Assembly (NCBI GenBank): GCA_028752905.1
Contig: JAQNBH010000012.1
Location: 24,623,816 to 24,687,815, forward strand
Reading direction: 5' to 3'
Length of the DNA: 64,000 bases
From: Cladorhizidae sp. MBARI D1340-BT2
Taxonomy: Eukaryota; Porifera; Demospongiae; Poecilosclerida; Cladorhizidae
Shown: piece after piece, positions 12,712 through 24,489 of the stretch
Position numbering within the stretch: position 1 is the first letter of the stretch
How the letters are laid out: each line of letters begins with the position of its first letter
Translations under genes and position numbers: made by a program
The notes under the pieces: model-generated
What the model was told of the DNA's origin: nothing
The model's database searches: none
Seen by the model: the letters and a program-made list of their open reading frames with translations, nothing else

Positions 12712-13490
12712 ACTTCTATGCATTCCCCCCAACTTCTATGCATTCCCTCCCAACTTCTATGCATTCCCCCCAACTTCCAACTTCTATGCATTCCCCCCAA
12801 CTTCCAACTTCTATGCATTCCCCCCAACTTCTATGCATTCCCCCCCAACTTCTATGCATTCCCCCCAACTTCTATGCATTCCCTCCCAACTTCTATGCAT
12901 TCCCCCCAACTTCTATGCATTCCCCCCCAACTTCTATGCATTCCCCCCCAACTTCTATGCATTCCCTCCCAACTTCTATGCATTCCCTCCCAACTTCTAT
13001 GCATTCCCCCCCAACTTCTATGCATTCCCCCCCAACTTCTATGCATTCCCCCCAACTTCTATGCATTCCCCCCCAACTTCTATGCATTCCCCCCCAACTT
13101 CTATGCATTCCCTCCCAACTTCTATGCATTCCCCCCCAACTTCTATGCATTCCCTCTCGCCCCCAACTTTTATGCATACACCTCTCAACTTTCAACTTTT
13201 ATGTATCCTCCCTCAACTTCTACACCCCCAAACATCTACACCCCCCAACTTCTACACACCCTCTTCCCAACTTCTACACAAATGCCTCCCAACTTCTATA
13301 CACCACTCACCAGCTACACCTCCGAACATCTACACATCCCCTATTTCTACACACCCTCTTCCCAACTTCTACACACCCTCCCCACAACTTCTACACACCA
13401 TCCACCAGCTTCACCCCCAAACATCTACACCCCAAACTTCTACATACATACCTCCCCACAACTTCTTCACACCCACCCACCTTAACTTTA
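12712..13490. repeat. 20 bp AACTTCTATGCATTCCCCCC minisatellite, left
   Basis: A core of about 22 units (12712-13160) with homopolymer-C length variation, then degenerate units based on AACTTCTACACACC to 13490. It fills the intron before the big PIKFYVE exon. Three forward frames look open (NFYAFPP, TSMHSPP, QLLCIPP) and none is coding. Confidence 0.9.
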
Positions 13491-13564
13491 CACGCCCTCC
13501 CTTCCCTTGACCATCTGGTCCCACTCCCTTTGCCAACTCCCACATGCCTCAGCCTCATCCTCAC

Positions 13565-15068
13565 GTTTCATTCAGCGAGCAGCGAGACACTTCATACTCA
13601 GAGTCACTCTCTTGCGGCAGGTGCTGGAACCACTTTGGGGCATCCCTGATGATCGGACTCTTCCCATCCTCCATGGGGAGCAACGCTGCCTCCCCGAGCT
13701 CCAGAAATTGGTTCATCTCGTCCCGGAATTCCGAGTCTGCAGAGCTCACGATTTTTAGCCTCTTTGTGTCCACAAGAACTTGGCCCACTTGAGTTCCGGC
13801 AGACCTGCGTGTGTTCGGTACGTACATGCACATGTGTACACACTCGTATTATACACCATTGCATGTAGGATAAACAAAGGGTTTGCTTTATATATTAGTA
13901 AATAAGAAAATAAGTAAGCAAATAAGTAAGTGAAAAAGAAAATACATGTAAGTAAATAAGTAAATAAGTAAGTACATAAGTAAATAATAAACAAGTAAGT
14001 AAATGAGAAAATAAGTAAATAAGTAAATAAGTAAGTACATAAGTACATAAGTATATAATAAATAATTAAATAAGTAAATAAGTACATAATACATAATAAG
14101 TACATTAAACAAGTAAATAGTAAATAAGTAATAAGAAAATATGTAAATAAGTAAGTAGATAAGTAAATAATAAATAGGAAAATAAGTAAATAAGTAAATA
14201 AATAAGTAAATAAGTAAATAAGTAAATAAGTAAATTAGTAAATAAATAAATAAATAAGTACATATATAAGCAAATAAATAAGTAAATAAGTGAATAAGTA
14301 AATAAATAAATAAATAAGTTTTTATTAAAGTAAATAAGTAAATAAATAAGTAAATCAGTAAATAAGTAAGTACATAATAAGTACATAAGATAAATAATTA
14401 TAAGTAAATAAGTAAGTACATAAGTAAATAATAAATAATTAAATAAGTAAATAAGTAAGTACATAATAAGTACATAAGTAAATAATAAATAATTAAATAA
14501 GTAAATAAATAAATAAATAAATAAGTAAATAAGTAATAAGTAAATTAGTAAATAAATAAATGAATAAGTATATATATATAAGCAAATAAATAAGTGAATA
14601 AGTAAATAAATAAATAAATAAGTTTTTATTAAAGTAAATAAGTAAATAAATAAGTAAATAAGTAAATAAATAAGTAAATAAGTAAATAAATAAATACACA
14701 AATAAGTAAATTAGTAAATAAGTAAGTAAATAAATAAATAAATAAGTAAATATAAGTAAAAGTGTAAAAAGTAAAAGATAAATAAGAAATAAATAAATAA
14801 ATAAATAAATACCTAAGCAACAATCATAGGATAAAAATGAATATATATATATAAAGAAATACATAAGCCCCCACACACTGATGCATACTGACACACATAC
14901 CTTGAAGCAGTATGCCCATTGCTTAGCAACCAGGTCACAATGGCCGTCCCTGTGTAGGAGTCGGGAAAGGTACGTAACCGATGGCGATGATTGGACCTTG
15001 CTATTCCAAAGGTGGGGTCCAGAAACTTGGTCCAGATGCTGCTACGTAGCTATAAGCCCCACCTCGTC
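13565..15068 (-). CDS. PIKFYVE: DEP domain, two exons, left, frameshifted
   Basis: Exons 14901-15068 and 13565-13804. DEP domains (about 80 residues) help membrane or partner association. The first exon encodes HRHRLRTFPDSYTGTAIVTW, the second VGQVLVDTKRLKIV and EFRDEMNQFLEL, matching the two halves of the PIKFYVE DEP. The first exon has 4 extra bases (ACGT, near 15043) relative to the right arm, which shift the frame near its start. The 1.1 kb intron is an AT-rich tetranucleotide-type array. Confidence 0.85.
13885..14820. repeat. AAGTAAAT-type AT-rich simple repeat, left
   Basis: Nearly uninterrupted AAGTAAATAAGTAAATAAGT with TACATAAG variants, between the two DEP exons. Long minus-strand frames rich in Tyr/Leu/Ile (YLFTYLLIYL) are by-products. 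Confidence 0.95.
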
Positions 15069-15581
15069 CTGATGGAGAGAGAGATAGATAGGATGGCTTA
15101 TCAACTATATATAATGTGCTGATCAGGCAGAAACATCTGCTGGGGTGTGGTTTGATAGGAAATGCACACTTGGAGGAAATGAAAGTTAAAGCAATTAGAA
15201 AGGCAGAGGGGAGGAGCTAAGTGACCGAAAAAATGGAAGTGGGTACATGTGTCAGATTAGGACAATTACCAATTATATAGAGAGGCACGTGCTCTTTTAA
15301 CGATGAGGACAGAATAACGATGAGGACAGAATAACGATGAGGACAGAATCACATTAACAATCTGACTAAGTTTAGACACGTAATTGTATAGAAGAACTTC
15401 GCACATCCAATCACATTGGGACCTACCCAAGTTTGGATAAGGGGGGGGGGGGAATCAGATACGCCAAAGTATGAATGTCATTATAACCCAAGAATACTGA
15501 CTTGCAGTGTTTGCTAATTATAATTAATGATTTTTTGATTTTTTGAAATATATATCTGCAGGGCCTTGGGATGTGAGCAGC

Positions 15582-16110
15582 TTACTTGCTGGTCTTAGAA
15601 GGAGAAGCAGCTACAATGCATGTCTGCCATGCTGTCTTCACATTTATTTTCAGTAGTGTTGTATGTATTGTGTATAAGCAGTTGTTGATTACATGCAGGT
15701 TCTGTGCATACACTACTCTAAAAAAAGATCCCAGGGTTGTGTGCTTCAGGTTATCATGCCTCTTCGTGCATGCCAGAGGTCTCACTCCTTTAATAAGGAC
15801 CATCAGAGATGTCTGGGAGGATTTAGACTGCAACTCATGGCAGTCTATCTCATCATCATCAGTAGCCACCAGTAAATGGTGGTGTTACAGATTCTCCTTC
15901 ATGTAACTTTTCATGGAATTCTGCTGCCATCTCTCTTAGCAATGGTCCACTGACTGGAGTGCCTAACCCCTTTTCAAGAGATCTAGAGCTCTTTCAGGCT
16001 GGTTGCCGTTAGCAAGGCACATGACATCATGACTAGAACTTATCCCCTGACTATCAAGGATGCTTGTAAACTCTTAGCTTCATTCTTGTTGATCTGTATC
16101 ATTCTGCGAG
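15582..16110 (-). pseudogene. Degraded coding relic, left
   Basis: On the minus strand short frames read DVMCLANGNQPERALDLLK, then after a 1 bp shift PLLREMAAEFHEKLHEGESV, then a third frame with LMVLIKGVRPLACTKRHDN. The homologous region in the other arm is equally broken. It looks like the remains of a transposon or retrogene ORF; I do not recognise the family. Confidence 0.35.
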
Positions 16111-16315
16111 TCCAGCTCAAATGGCTCCTTCGGGTATCTTGCCAAGAATAGCTAACTACGACTCAATAGGAAAAACTACGCTCTTCCTTTTGCTCGCCCT
16201 AGTGAACTGATTAGGCCTTCACATGCAAATCCAAAGCCTGCTCCACCCAACTAAAATGCATGTTGATGATCACTACCATGTTTTATTATTTAAACTGAGT
16301 TAGGATAATTCAAGC

Positions 16316-16770
16316 GTTCGGACTAGGGCTATGACTAGGGCTATGACTAGGGCTATGACTAGGGCTATGACTAGGGCTATGACTAGGGCTATGACTAGGG
16401 CTATGACTAGGGCTATGACTAGGGCTATGACTAGAGCTATGACTAGGGCTATGACTAGGGCTATGACTAGGGCTATGACTAGGGCTATGACTAGGGCTAT
16501 GACTAGGGCTATGACTAGGGCTATGACTAGGGCTATGACTAGGGCTATGACTAGGGCTATGACTAGGGCTATGACTAGGGCTATGACTAGGGCTTTGACT
16601 AGGGCTATGACTAGGGCTATGACTAGGGCTATGACTAGGGCTATGATTAGGGCTATGACTAGGGCTATGACTAGGGCTATGACTAGGGCTATGACTAGGG
16701 CTATGGCTAGGGCTATGGCTAGGGCTATGACTAGGGCTATGACTAGGGCTATGACTAGGGCTACAGTAAT
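16316..16770. repeat. 12 bp satellite GACTAGGGCTAT, left
   Basis: About 38 nearly perfect units in the PIKFYVE intron next to the shared hAT relic. One strand has a GGG every 12 bases. Both strands are open in one frame (MTRA and VIAL repeats), a trivial result of a 12 bp unit. Confidence 0.95.
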
Positions 16771-16857
16771 GGCTAGGGCAGTGGCTAGTTCAGAGCAAGG
16801 ATCTAAGGCTAGGTAGTCACAAGGGTTAGGGCTAGGAGGCAGTGGCAAAGGATACTT

Positions 16858-19792
16858 CAAAGTTTCATCCAGGGGGGGAGGGGAGGGGGTTGAAACTGCC
16901 CACTCAGAATCTGTGGGGGAGATAATTTTCACTAATACAAAAGTTCAAATGCAAGTTAACTGTGTGGAATTTCTATTTTATAGCCATGGACATAAACAGT
17001 ATATATATATCAGGTGAGATCTGATTAACACTATTCCACTAGCCTGGGACTGGTGAATGATCAAGGACTAGTAGTGCTGCATTATTGCAACTAGTTCCAT
17101 TTATATAGAGAAAAGACAAATGGCTGGCTACACAGTAAGTTTACAGCAACACAGTAACAACAGTTATTGTTAACTCGTTCACTGCAATGAAAGATATTTC
17201 TTCACTGTGATAGTGAATTGTTAATTACAAAAGCAGTCTCCTTGGCTTCATTGCCTTCCACAGAGCCAGCACAGCATCCAAGTCCACTTCAGGGAGTGAT
17301 GGCACTTCGATGGCTATGGTCATCAGCTAGGACAGTGATGCTGGAAGCAGTGGATTACGAAGTCGACTTGATCTGCTTCATGTCACTAAAGGAGCGCTCA
17401 ACAGTTGCAGTGGACACAGGAAGTACCATGGTTATGGAGAGCAGAGTCTTGATGTTGGGTAAGGTCGCACACTTTGCCTCACTTCTCAGGAACAGTGTTA
17501 CAAGTTTCTTCAATGACAAACACTTCATCTCCTCAAAGATGACCAATTTGAAAGCTTTCCACTCTAGTCCTCTAGTCTTGTCTCCGGCTTATCAGCATCT
17601 GCTGGAGTTGAGAAGACTTCTCCTTCACACTCAATCTCTGCTGTCACACCATAGAATTCTAGGAGCTTCTCCAATTCTACAGTGCCATATTGGTGCAGTT
17701 GCTGGGCATCTGTTGGGCATTTCTGTGGGTCAAAGATGCTGAAAGAAGTCAAGAGGACAAGGCATCTTTGAAACGACAGCTGATTTACCTGCTGACCTCT
17801 GCCAGGCATGGCTGCAGCACACTCTTATTGAAATTCTCTCTTGCTGCCTCCAGATCTAGAACGCCAATTGCAAGGTCTGTTACTGTGTCATAGACTGTGG
17901 ACAGGTACTCCTGATCATTGGGATGTTCCTTGACCTGCTGTAGGTAGTGCTGGCCATGGTCAGCTGGCTGGCTACAAGAGTGAAGTCTGCTTTCTTGGCC
18001 TGCAGGGCTCTACAAAGACAAGTCAATACAGGAAGGACATCACTTAGCATCATCAGGTCTGCCACAAAGTTGTATGTCTTCAGCATTCAAAGTGCTTCTG
18101 GCTCTCCAGTATCCTCGTGGATGTGCTCAAGCGAATCTATCAGTGGCCTCAAGAAACACCTATAGAATTGATCTTACAGATCAGTTACGTGCCAGCAAGC
18201 GGATATCACTTGGCTTGATCATCTTTAATTGGGGGTGGTTGTTGAGTGCCTGCATCTCCTTCAGTGCAGAAAACTGCTTTGGATAGTAGTGGAACATCTT
18301 CCAAACAGACATCAGTGTTGCAAAGACTTTCTTCAGACTTGGCAGACATCTACTTACAGTAGCAGCTGAAACACAGCAAAGCTGCAGAACATGTGCCCTC
18401 AGTCCGCAAACAATGCTCGTGGTGCCAGTGTGTGGATACACATTTAGACTCCATTCTTCATGCCTGAGAAGGTAGCAGCCTCGCCATATCCCTGTCTTCT
18501 CAGTTTCCCAGCTTCAATGCCACTGTCTGCTAGGAAAGCTTTCAGTGCAGTAAATATTGAAGCAGCATCACATGCAGAAAGGCTAACAAGTCCCAGGAAA
18601 TGTTCCACTTGTGAACCAGAACTGTCAACCATCTGAAGCAAGTTGAAGGCTCCTCAGTTGTTACTATATCTGTCGACTCATCAGTCAGTTTGAACAGAAT
18701 GCAGCTTCTTTTTAAGAGATTTGAGGATACCTTGTTGGATCCACAGGCTGATGGCATCAAGATAGTCACTTAGAACAACATGAGAGCAGTAGTTGGCATT
18801 TCTTGAAGTTGTATCTAAATGTTTCCTCACTTCATCATCACCGTTCTCCACCATAAACTGAACCGCATCATCAAAATTGGCAAAATGTGCTATTTTCTGT
18901 TTACACAAAAGATACATGATCCTCAACCACTTCTTGATCAGTACATGCATGGTTGTGTTGCTTCACCTGTTCATCATACCTCTCTTTCCCCTGCTTGAGC
19001 TGAAAGATGACAGTTCCTTCAGCTTGGATTTGTTTCTCTGCGTCTACTTTGGCCTATGCTACTTTGTGACATGCTGTCGTGTGCTTTCATGTATCCAGTG
19101 CCTTTTTCCAGTTGGACACTGGTGACAAATCCAAGTTCCCTCTGTGTGCTTCAGTACTTCCCTAACCTCCTCGGAACAGTACTGACACAACATCCCATTA
19201 GTCACAGAGTTGAAACTTATTCAAGAGTATTTCTCTTGCCAGTGTGACTGGAACTTCAGCTTCAGCTTCTATATAACAGCACCTACGCTGCAACTAGCTT
19301 CTGTTTCTTCTAACAGTGAAATTGATGCAACTGAAGAAGTGGACTGCATTCTCCTCAGATGCATCATTATGCTCTGACCTACCATTGTTAACATCCTTGG
19401 CCTCCTGGCTATTCTTAAGCTTGGCTACTTTACTGACAGCAGTAGAAACTGAGTGATGAGAGTCAATAGAGTCCGGCAGTGTACGTTTCCATTCAGAAAT
19501 CTTTTGATATCCATGATGTTGAATGATGACTTGTACAGTACGTATGATGACTGGAAGTGCAGTGGCAGGCTCTGGTTAAAGCTGACCTGACTATGGGGAA
19601 TCCCCACGGCTAGAATTTCCAAATGGCTTCCAGGCTCGGGTTGTTTTTAGAAACTGACTTATCCAGTCAGTCCTGGCATAATCCCCCCCTTCACTGATGT
19701 AATGTGGGTGGCTGCACAGTAGCAGTGACTAATCTATATGCATACCAGTCCTGCTGAACCCTACCCAGTTGAAAAATCCTGATGAAACCCTG
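16858..19792 (-). mobile_element. Shared hAT-type transposon relic, left
   Basis: The terminal repeats are recognisable: GGGTTTCATC at the 19792 end and CAAAGTTTCATCC at 16858. The minus-strand coding remains start with a MDIKRFL-type N-terminus near 19515 and end with the hAT dimerisation signature PVSTATVERSFSDMKQIK at about 17360-17420. The frame is broken many times between. It sits in a PIKFYVE intron, inside a satellite of GGCTAGGG-type repeats. Lineage is typical of ZMYM1/TTF-finger hAT transposases. Confidence 0.7.
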
Positions 19793-19799
19793 ATAGGGA

Positions 19800-20000
19800 T
19801 AGGGCAGTAGCAAGGGTTAGGGCTAGGAGGCAGTGCAAGGGATATGGCTTGGGCAGTGGCAAGGTTAGGGCAATGCCTATGGAGAGTGGTAAAGGTGTAA
19901 GGGCTAGGGCTAGGGCACTAGGGCTGAGGCAGTGGCAAGGAATAGGGCTAGGCTGTGGCTTGGAGTAGGGCTAGGGCAGTGGCTAGAGTAATGCAATGTC
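19800..20000. repeat. Degenerate GGCTAGGG/GGCAGTGGC repeats, left
   Basis: Irregular units such as AGGGCTAGGAGGCAGTG and GGGCAGTGGCAAGG beside the shared hAT. The same kind of sequence lies on the other side of the hAT (16800-16850), so the element inserted into this satellite. Mirror at about 36060-36250. Confidence 0.75.
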
Positions 20001-20284
20001 ATCATGGATTTGTCCCTCTCCTCACCATCAAGTCCACTCCTCTCAACACTACCCACCCACCCCCCAAACCTGTGTCTCCTCTTCCCCACACCCAATAATA
20101 ATTCACCCTCCTTTTCTCCACCGTCTAGTAATCCATACATGCCTAGCACTGCCACACCTTACGTATAGGACATCCCAGGCTAGGACACTTGGGACTCTCC
20201 CAGGATGTGCCTAGTGAGGTAACCAAATATAGAGCATGGATCCTGGAATCAGTGCCACTGTAGAGCTATGGATATTCTATGGAT

Positions 20285-21085
20285 AAGGGCTAGGGGGTCG
20301 CTAGGGTTGTCTATGGCAAGGGCTGACTATAGCAAGGGCTACCTATGACAAGGGCTACCTATGGCAAGGACTACCTATGGCAAGGCCTACCTATGGCAAG
20401 GCCTGCCTATGGCAAGGGCTACCTATGGCAGGGGCTACCTATGACAAGGGCTACCTATGGCAAGGGCTACCTATGGCAAGGACTGCCTATGGCAAGGACT
20501 TCCTATGGCAAGGGCACCCTATGGCAAGGGCTACCTACATGTATGGCAAGGACTACCTATGGCAAGGGCTACCTATGGCAAGGGCTACCTATGGCAAGGT
20601 AAGCCTATGGCAAGGGCTACCTATGGCAAGGGCTACCTATGGCAAGGACTACCTATGGCAAGGGCTACCTATGGCAAGGGCTACCTATGGCAAGGACTAC
20701 CTATGACAAGGGCTACCTATGGCAAGGGCTACCTATGGCAAGGCCTACATGGCAATGGCTACCTAGGGCAAGGGCTGCCTATGGCAAGGACTGCCTATGG
20801 CATGGGCTACCTATGGCAAGGGCTACCTATGACAAGGGCTACCTATGGCAAGGGCTACCTATGGCAAGGGCTACCTATGGCAAGGACTGCCTATGGCAAG
20901 GGCTACCTATGGCAAGGGCTGCCTATGGCAAGGGCTGCCTATGGCAAGGTCTACCTATGGCAAGGGCTGCCTATGGCAAGGACTGCCTATGGCAAGGGCT
21001 ACCTATGGCAAGGACTACCTATGGCAAGGGCTACCTATGGCAAGGGCTACCTATGGCAAGGGCTACCTAAGGCTATGGTAAGGGG
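20285..21085. repeat. 16 bp satellite GGCTACCTATGGCAAG, left
   Basis: About 48 units with GACTACC and GGCTGCC variants. All three frames are open because 3 x 16 bases is read as LWQGLPMARATYGKGY. Not coding. Confidence 0.95.
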
Positions 21086-21200
21086 TATTCTGGGCTAGGT
21101 ATCCTAGGGCTAGGGACGTCATGATAGTCCCAGGATGTCCTAGGACAGGTGTGGCAACACTGGATATCCCTCCTGTAACCCCCTCCCTGCCTCTCCTAAC

Positions 21201-21457
21201 CTCATCCAGTATCAGAGCACTCTCTCTCCGACTCTTGGCACTGATTGGATCAAAACTGGTTAGCTTCCGACTGGATAGACGTCTCCGGGTAGGGGTTGGA
21301 TTATCAAACTCTATTGCGGTGGTACGAGAGGGAGACAGGTCCATGATTTCCTGGCTCCTCCCTCCAGATGAGCCCTCGTCCCAGGACTTGTGAGGACTCA
21401 GGATGCTCATGGCAGGTGGGCGGGACCCGGAGAGGGTACGTCCAAAGTTTCCACTTC
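21201..21457 (-). CDS. PIKFYVE: PIKFYVE Ser/Arg-rich linker exon, left
   Basis: A 257 bp exon between FYVE and DEP with acceptor TATAG and donor GAG/GTTAGG. It encodes a low-complexity basic/Ser linker including SFDPISAKSRRESALILDE. One base carried over from the previous exon plus 257 gives 86 whole codons, so the next (DEP) exon starts in phase 0. The donor choice rests mainly on that phase agreement. Confidence 0.7.
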
Positions 21458-21520
21458 CTATATGTATACAGAGTAAATAGAAAAGCTAGCAAACACACAA
21501 CAGGAGGCACTGCTTATTAC

Positions 21521-22050
21521 CATGGAGAGGTTGAGGAGATTCAACACCAATCTTGGATGAATGCGACGATGACGGTGTGTGGTCTACTGTTATGGAGTCG
21601 CTAGGTTGGACTGATTTATCCTCCATCTTGGACAAGCGGAACTCATTGAACACTTTGCAGCAATCTTTACATGTCCTCAGATTTCCCTAAAGCAATAAAC
21701 AACAACAACAATAAGTTACTGCATAGACAGAGGAACTGGGCTACAGGAAATAGGGGGAGGAGGGGAGGGTAGACCTCACTAATATTTCAGGTGAGAGGAG
21801 AGAACAACAAACAAGCAATCACATGATGTTCACATGTGATCCTAATAGAGACTTCATCCACACCCACCTGCAAGTCCTGTCTGAGTAAGGCCCCGGGGAT
21901 AGTGATGGAGCAACAGGTGTGGCAGATGCTGTGGCCACAGATTGGGCAATGATGACGACGAACAAAAATGCTGAACTTCACATTGCAGTTGGAACACTCC
22001 TTGCATGCTTTGTCAGGCATCCAATACTTCTTGAAGTCTGTGGTCGTGTC
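21521..22050 (-). CDS. PIKFYVE: FYVE zinc finger, two exons, left
   Basis: Exons 21868-22050 and 21521-21686. FYVE domains bind PI3P on endosomes. Visible hallmarks are WMPD, CKECSNC, then RRHHCPICG, SICHTCC and, in the second exon, CKDCC. All zinc-ligand cysteines look present. The last Arg of the basic RRHHCR motif is Pro (CCC), which should hurt PI3P binding. The second exon is 166 bp and stays open (SKMEDKSVQPSDS follows), so it looks like the ancestral form of this exon. The splice junction to the next exon is in phase. Confidence 0.85.
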
Positions 22051-22077
22051 CTGCAAGATGAGAGCAAGCAAGCAGTG

Positions 22078-22190
22078 AAGAGGGAAGAGAGAGAAAGGGA
22101 GGAAGTGGAGGAGAGGGAGGAAGTGTACAAAGAGGAGGAGAGGGAGGGGGAGAGGGAGAGGGAGAGGGAGAGCGAGAGAAGGAATTAGGG
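22078..22190. repeat. GA-rich tract, left
   Basis: About 110 bp of GAGAGGGAGGAAGTGGAGG type just upstream of the FYVE exon. On the minus strand it is the pyrimidine tract before the acceptor. Confidence 0.9.
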
Positions 22191-22658
22191 AGGACGAGCA
22201 AGAAGGAGAAAGAGAAGCAGTAGGGGAGAGAAAGAAACACTGCAGAAAGAATTTAACAGGCAGGGGGAGAAAAGGTAACAAAACAACAAAACCCTCCACA
22301 CCAGACCACACCCATGCAAGGATGAGCACCTGCTCAATAAGCATACAAAAGTTTCCCTGCACATAACAAAAGTGTCGGCTACAACCATCCACTCCAAGGT
22401 TGCGTCCACAAATGGAAGTGAGAGGGGCTCACACACACACAAGGTGATATATCCATTGATACATACCACTGGCCATCACCAATTGTAGACCGCTACTCTA
22501 GCAGGAGTCAAGAGCAAGAAGAACAACCAAGCTCCATCTCACACACACCTCAAGCATGTCATGATTGTGTGCTAAATCATGTGTCAGTGTCTTTAAGTCG
22601 ACATGTTCCAACAGAGATGTGAACATCTTCCATTTCCATGGCACTTCTCTTTTCCACA

Positions 22659-22854
22659 GTTATTCCAGGCTACCTACCAACAATGCCATACTCCATACAT
22701 GAATGTAACTTGCAGCAATAGTCCATTGGAAACTGATAAAGCCACATCCAGCACAATCCAGTCAATAGCCTGCAACAACACTATACTCAGTGTAGCTATT
22801 AGTTTAGTGATGATTACACTTGTCCTGGTGTTAGTAGACATATTTGAATCGTGA
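22659..22854 (+). CDS. Candidate antisense exon encoding a C-terminal membrane segment, left
   Basis: This lies antisense within the PIKFYVE intron upstream of the FYVE exon. It follows a strong acceptor-like tract (CTTCTCTTTTCCACAG) and reads QCHTPYMNVTCSNSPLETDK, then a hydrophobic stretch with TILSVAISLVM and LVLVLVDIFES before TGA. Compared with the right arm, one codon is missing (GCA) and one is extra (ATG), both in frame; one extra T sits just inside the acceptor. It could be the last exon of a single-pass membrane protein. I cannot name it. Confidence 0.35.
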
Positions 22855-23249
22855 AACAAATGATGCCAAATAGAGTGTCTTTTCAGAGTGAATATCATTA
22901 CACAAGAGTCAGACATGCCGTCATGACAAATACTCTCATGGCAGCACTCAAGCCACATAACAAACCAGTCTGGAGAGTGTCTCAAGAAAAGTGTAACTCA
23001 AGATAGCAAAGATATACTGTATTGGGTGGCAAATTGCCACAGTGGAGTCAGAGAGATTCATTAGCCATTTGCCAGCTACCAGCTTAACCAGTTCAAAACA
23101 TTCATTTGTTGGCCGGGTTCCTTTCCAGCATTACATGAGTCTGGCTAAGCAAGAATAGATCACACCATGCATGGCTATGACTTGTCTATTTAACCCCAAC
23201 CCTCCCCACTTCCTTAAATTTTTTTTTTTTAAACTTCTGTCCTGTGTAT

Positions 23250-24120
23250 ATTACCTGAACTGTACTATTCCTGCACTCTGTATATTACCTATATACAGTA
23301 CGTTGTATTACCTGTACTAAACAACCCTTGCCCTATTACCTGTACTAAAGAGCCTCTGCCCTGTGTATATTACATGTACTATACTACCTCTGCCCTGTGC
23401 ATATTACATGTACTATACTACCTCTGCCCTGTGTATATTACATGTACTATACTACCTCTGCCCTGTGTATATTACATGTACTATACTACTTCTGCCCTGT
23501 ATATATTACATGTAATATACTACCTCTGCACTGTGCATATTACATGTACTAACCTCTGCCCTGTATATATTACATGTACTATACTACCTCTGCCCTGTGT
23601 ATATTACATGTACTAACCTCTGCCCTGTATATATCTACCTCTGCCCTGTATATATTACATGTACTATACTACCTCTGCCCTGTGTATATTACATGTAATA
23701 TACTACCTCTGCACTGTGCATATTACATGTACTAACCTCTGACCTGTATATATTAATGTACTATACTACCTCTGCCCTGTGTATATTACATGTACTAACC
23801 TCTGCCCTGTATATATTACATGTACTATACTACCTCTGCCCTGTGCATATTACATGTACTAACCTCTGCCCTGTATATATATATTACATGTACTACACTA
23901 CCTCTGCCCTGTGTATATTACATGTACTACACTACCTCTGCCCTGTGTATATTACATGTACTATACTACCTCTGCCCTGTGTATATTACATGTACTATAC
24001 AACCCCTGCCCTGTATATATTACATGTACTATCTACCTCTGCCCTGTATATATTACATGTACTATACCTCTGCCCTGTGTATATTACATGTACTATACTA
24101 CCTCTGCCCTGTGTATATTA
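23250..24120. repeat. 34 bp minisatellite, left
   Basis: About 25 units with GTATATTACATGTACTATAC and TACCTCTGCCCT; a 28 bp variant lacking TATACT alternates with it. It starts at the donor of the pre-FYVE exon (minus strand), and its GTAATATAC matches that donor, so each unit offers a donor-like site. Confidence 0.9.
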
Positions 24121-24121
24121 C

Positions 24122-24254
24122 CTGCACTTTACTGTCAGCAATACTTCCAAATCGCTTCAGTATCTCAGTCTTATTAACAGTTCCACCCCCTCCTCTGCCT
24201 CCATCTTCCTTGCCACTTCTACAAGAACCCTCTTGACCATTCTCTGGTGGGCAT
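24122..24254 (-). CDS. PIKFYVE: PIKFYVE pre-FYVE exon, left
   Basis: A 133 bp exon with acceptor ATTCAG before it and donor CAG/GTAAT after it. Its last residues (ILKRFGSIADSKVQ) join in phase 0 to the FYVE exon and match the position of the LKRL segment just before FYVE in animal PIKFYVE. The middle is Gly-rich. A long open frame at 24157-24489 on the same strand is in another phase and probably marks a different upstream exon or chance. The following intron holds a 34 bp minisatellite and an antisense candidate exon. Confidence 0.6.
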
Positions 24255-24489
24255 CTGAATAAGAGGCAAGAGAATTTTTTTTATCCTCTCTCACGCTTCG
24301 TTCCACGATCACACCTTCTCCCAAAATACTACGCCGTCCACTACAAGAAGCCATATTGCTGCTGCTGCTGATAGAAGAGCTGGGACTGAATCTTCCATAG
24401 TGAAGGTGACCCCTCTGTCCCAGCCCTTCTGGGGGGCAAAGATTGACATTGACCTCCAAATTACTTGGTTTGTTAATTTGGCTCCTCAC

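Larger units (their letters stand above)
463..24254 (-). pseudogene. PIKFYVE: PIKFYVE/Fab1 internal fragment, left copy, disabled
   Basis: PIKFYVE makes PI(3,5)P2 on endosomes. This copy supports nine exons on the minus strand: 24122-24254, 21868-22050, 21521-21686, 21201-21457, 14901-15068, 13565-13804, 9413-12580, 1426-1529 and 463-534. All have AG/GT borders, and codon phases agree from exon to exon once the lesions are discounted. Domain order is FYVE, DEP, Cpn60/TCP-1-like, then the conserved middle region. Lesions: FYVE core RRHHCR changed to RRHHCP, +4 bp in the first DEP exon, +5 bp near 12395, an in-frame TAG at 12164-12166, +1 bp near 11507 and -1 bp near 11093. The kinase domain would lie left of position 1 if it exists. 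Sequencing error could explain some 1 bp lesions but not all of these. Confidence 0.85.

Noticed and set aside
12631..13649. Overlapping frames with NFYAFPP, TSMHSPP or QLLCIPP repeats
   Set aside because: A 20 bp minisatellite read in three frames; intronic.
13755..14894. Leu/Tyr/Ile-rich membrane-like frames
   Set aside because: Translation of AAGTAAAT simple repeats; not membrane proteins.
16300..16932. MTRA-repeat and VIAL-repeat proteins on opposite strands
   Set aside because: A 12 bp satellite has no stops in these frames by construction. The equivalent right-arm frames differ completely in residues.
19910..20155. 81-codon frame and its mirror near 35839
   Set aside because: The frames occur in G-rich degenerate satellite and do not correspond between arms.
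20345..21098. LWQGLPMARATYGKGY repeat protein
   Set aside because: A 16 bp satellite open in all three frames, contracted and not open in the other arm.
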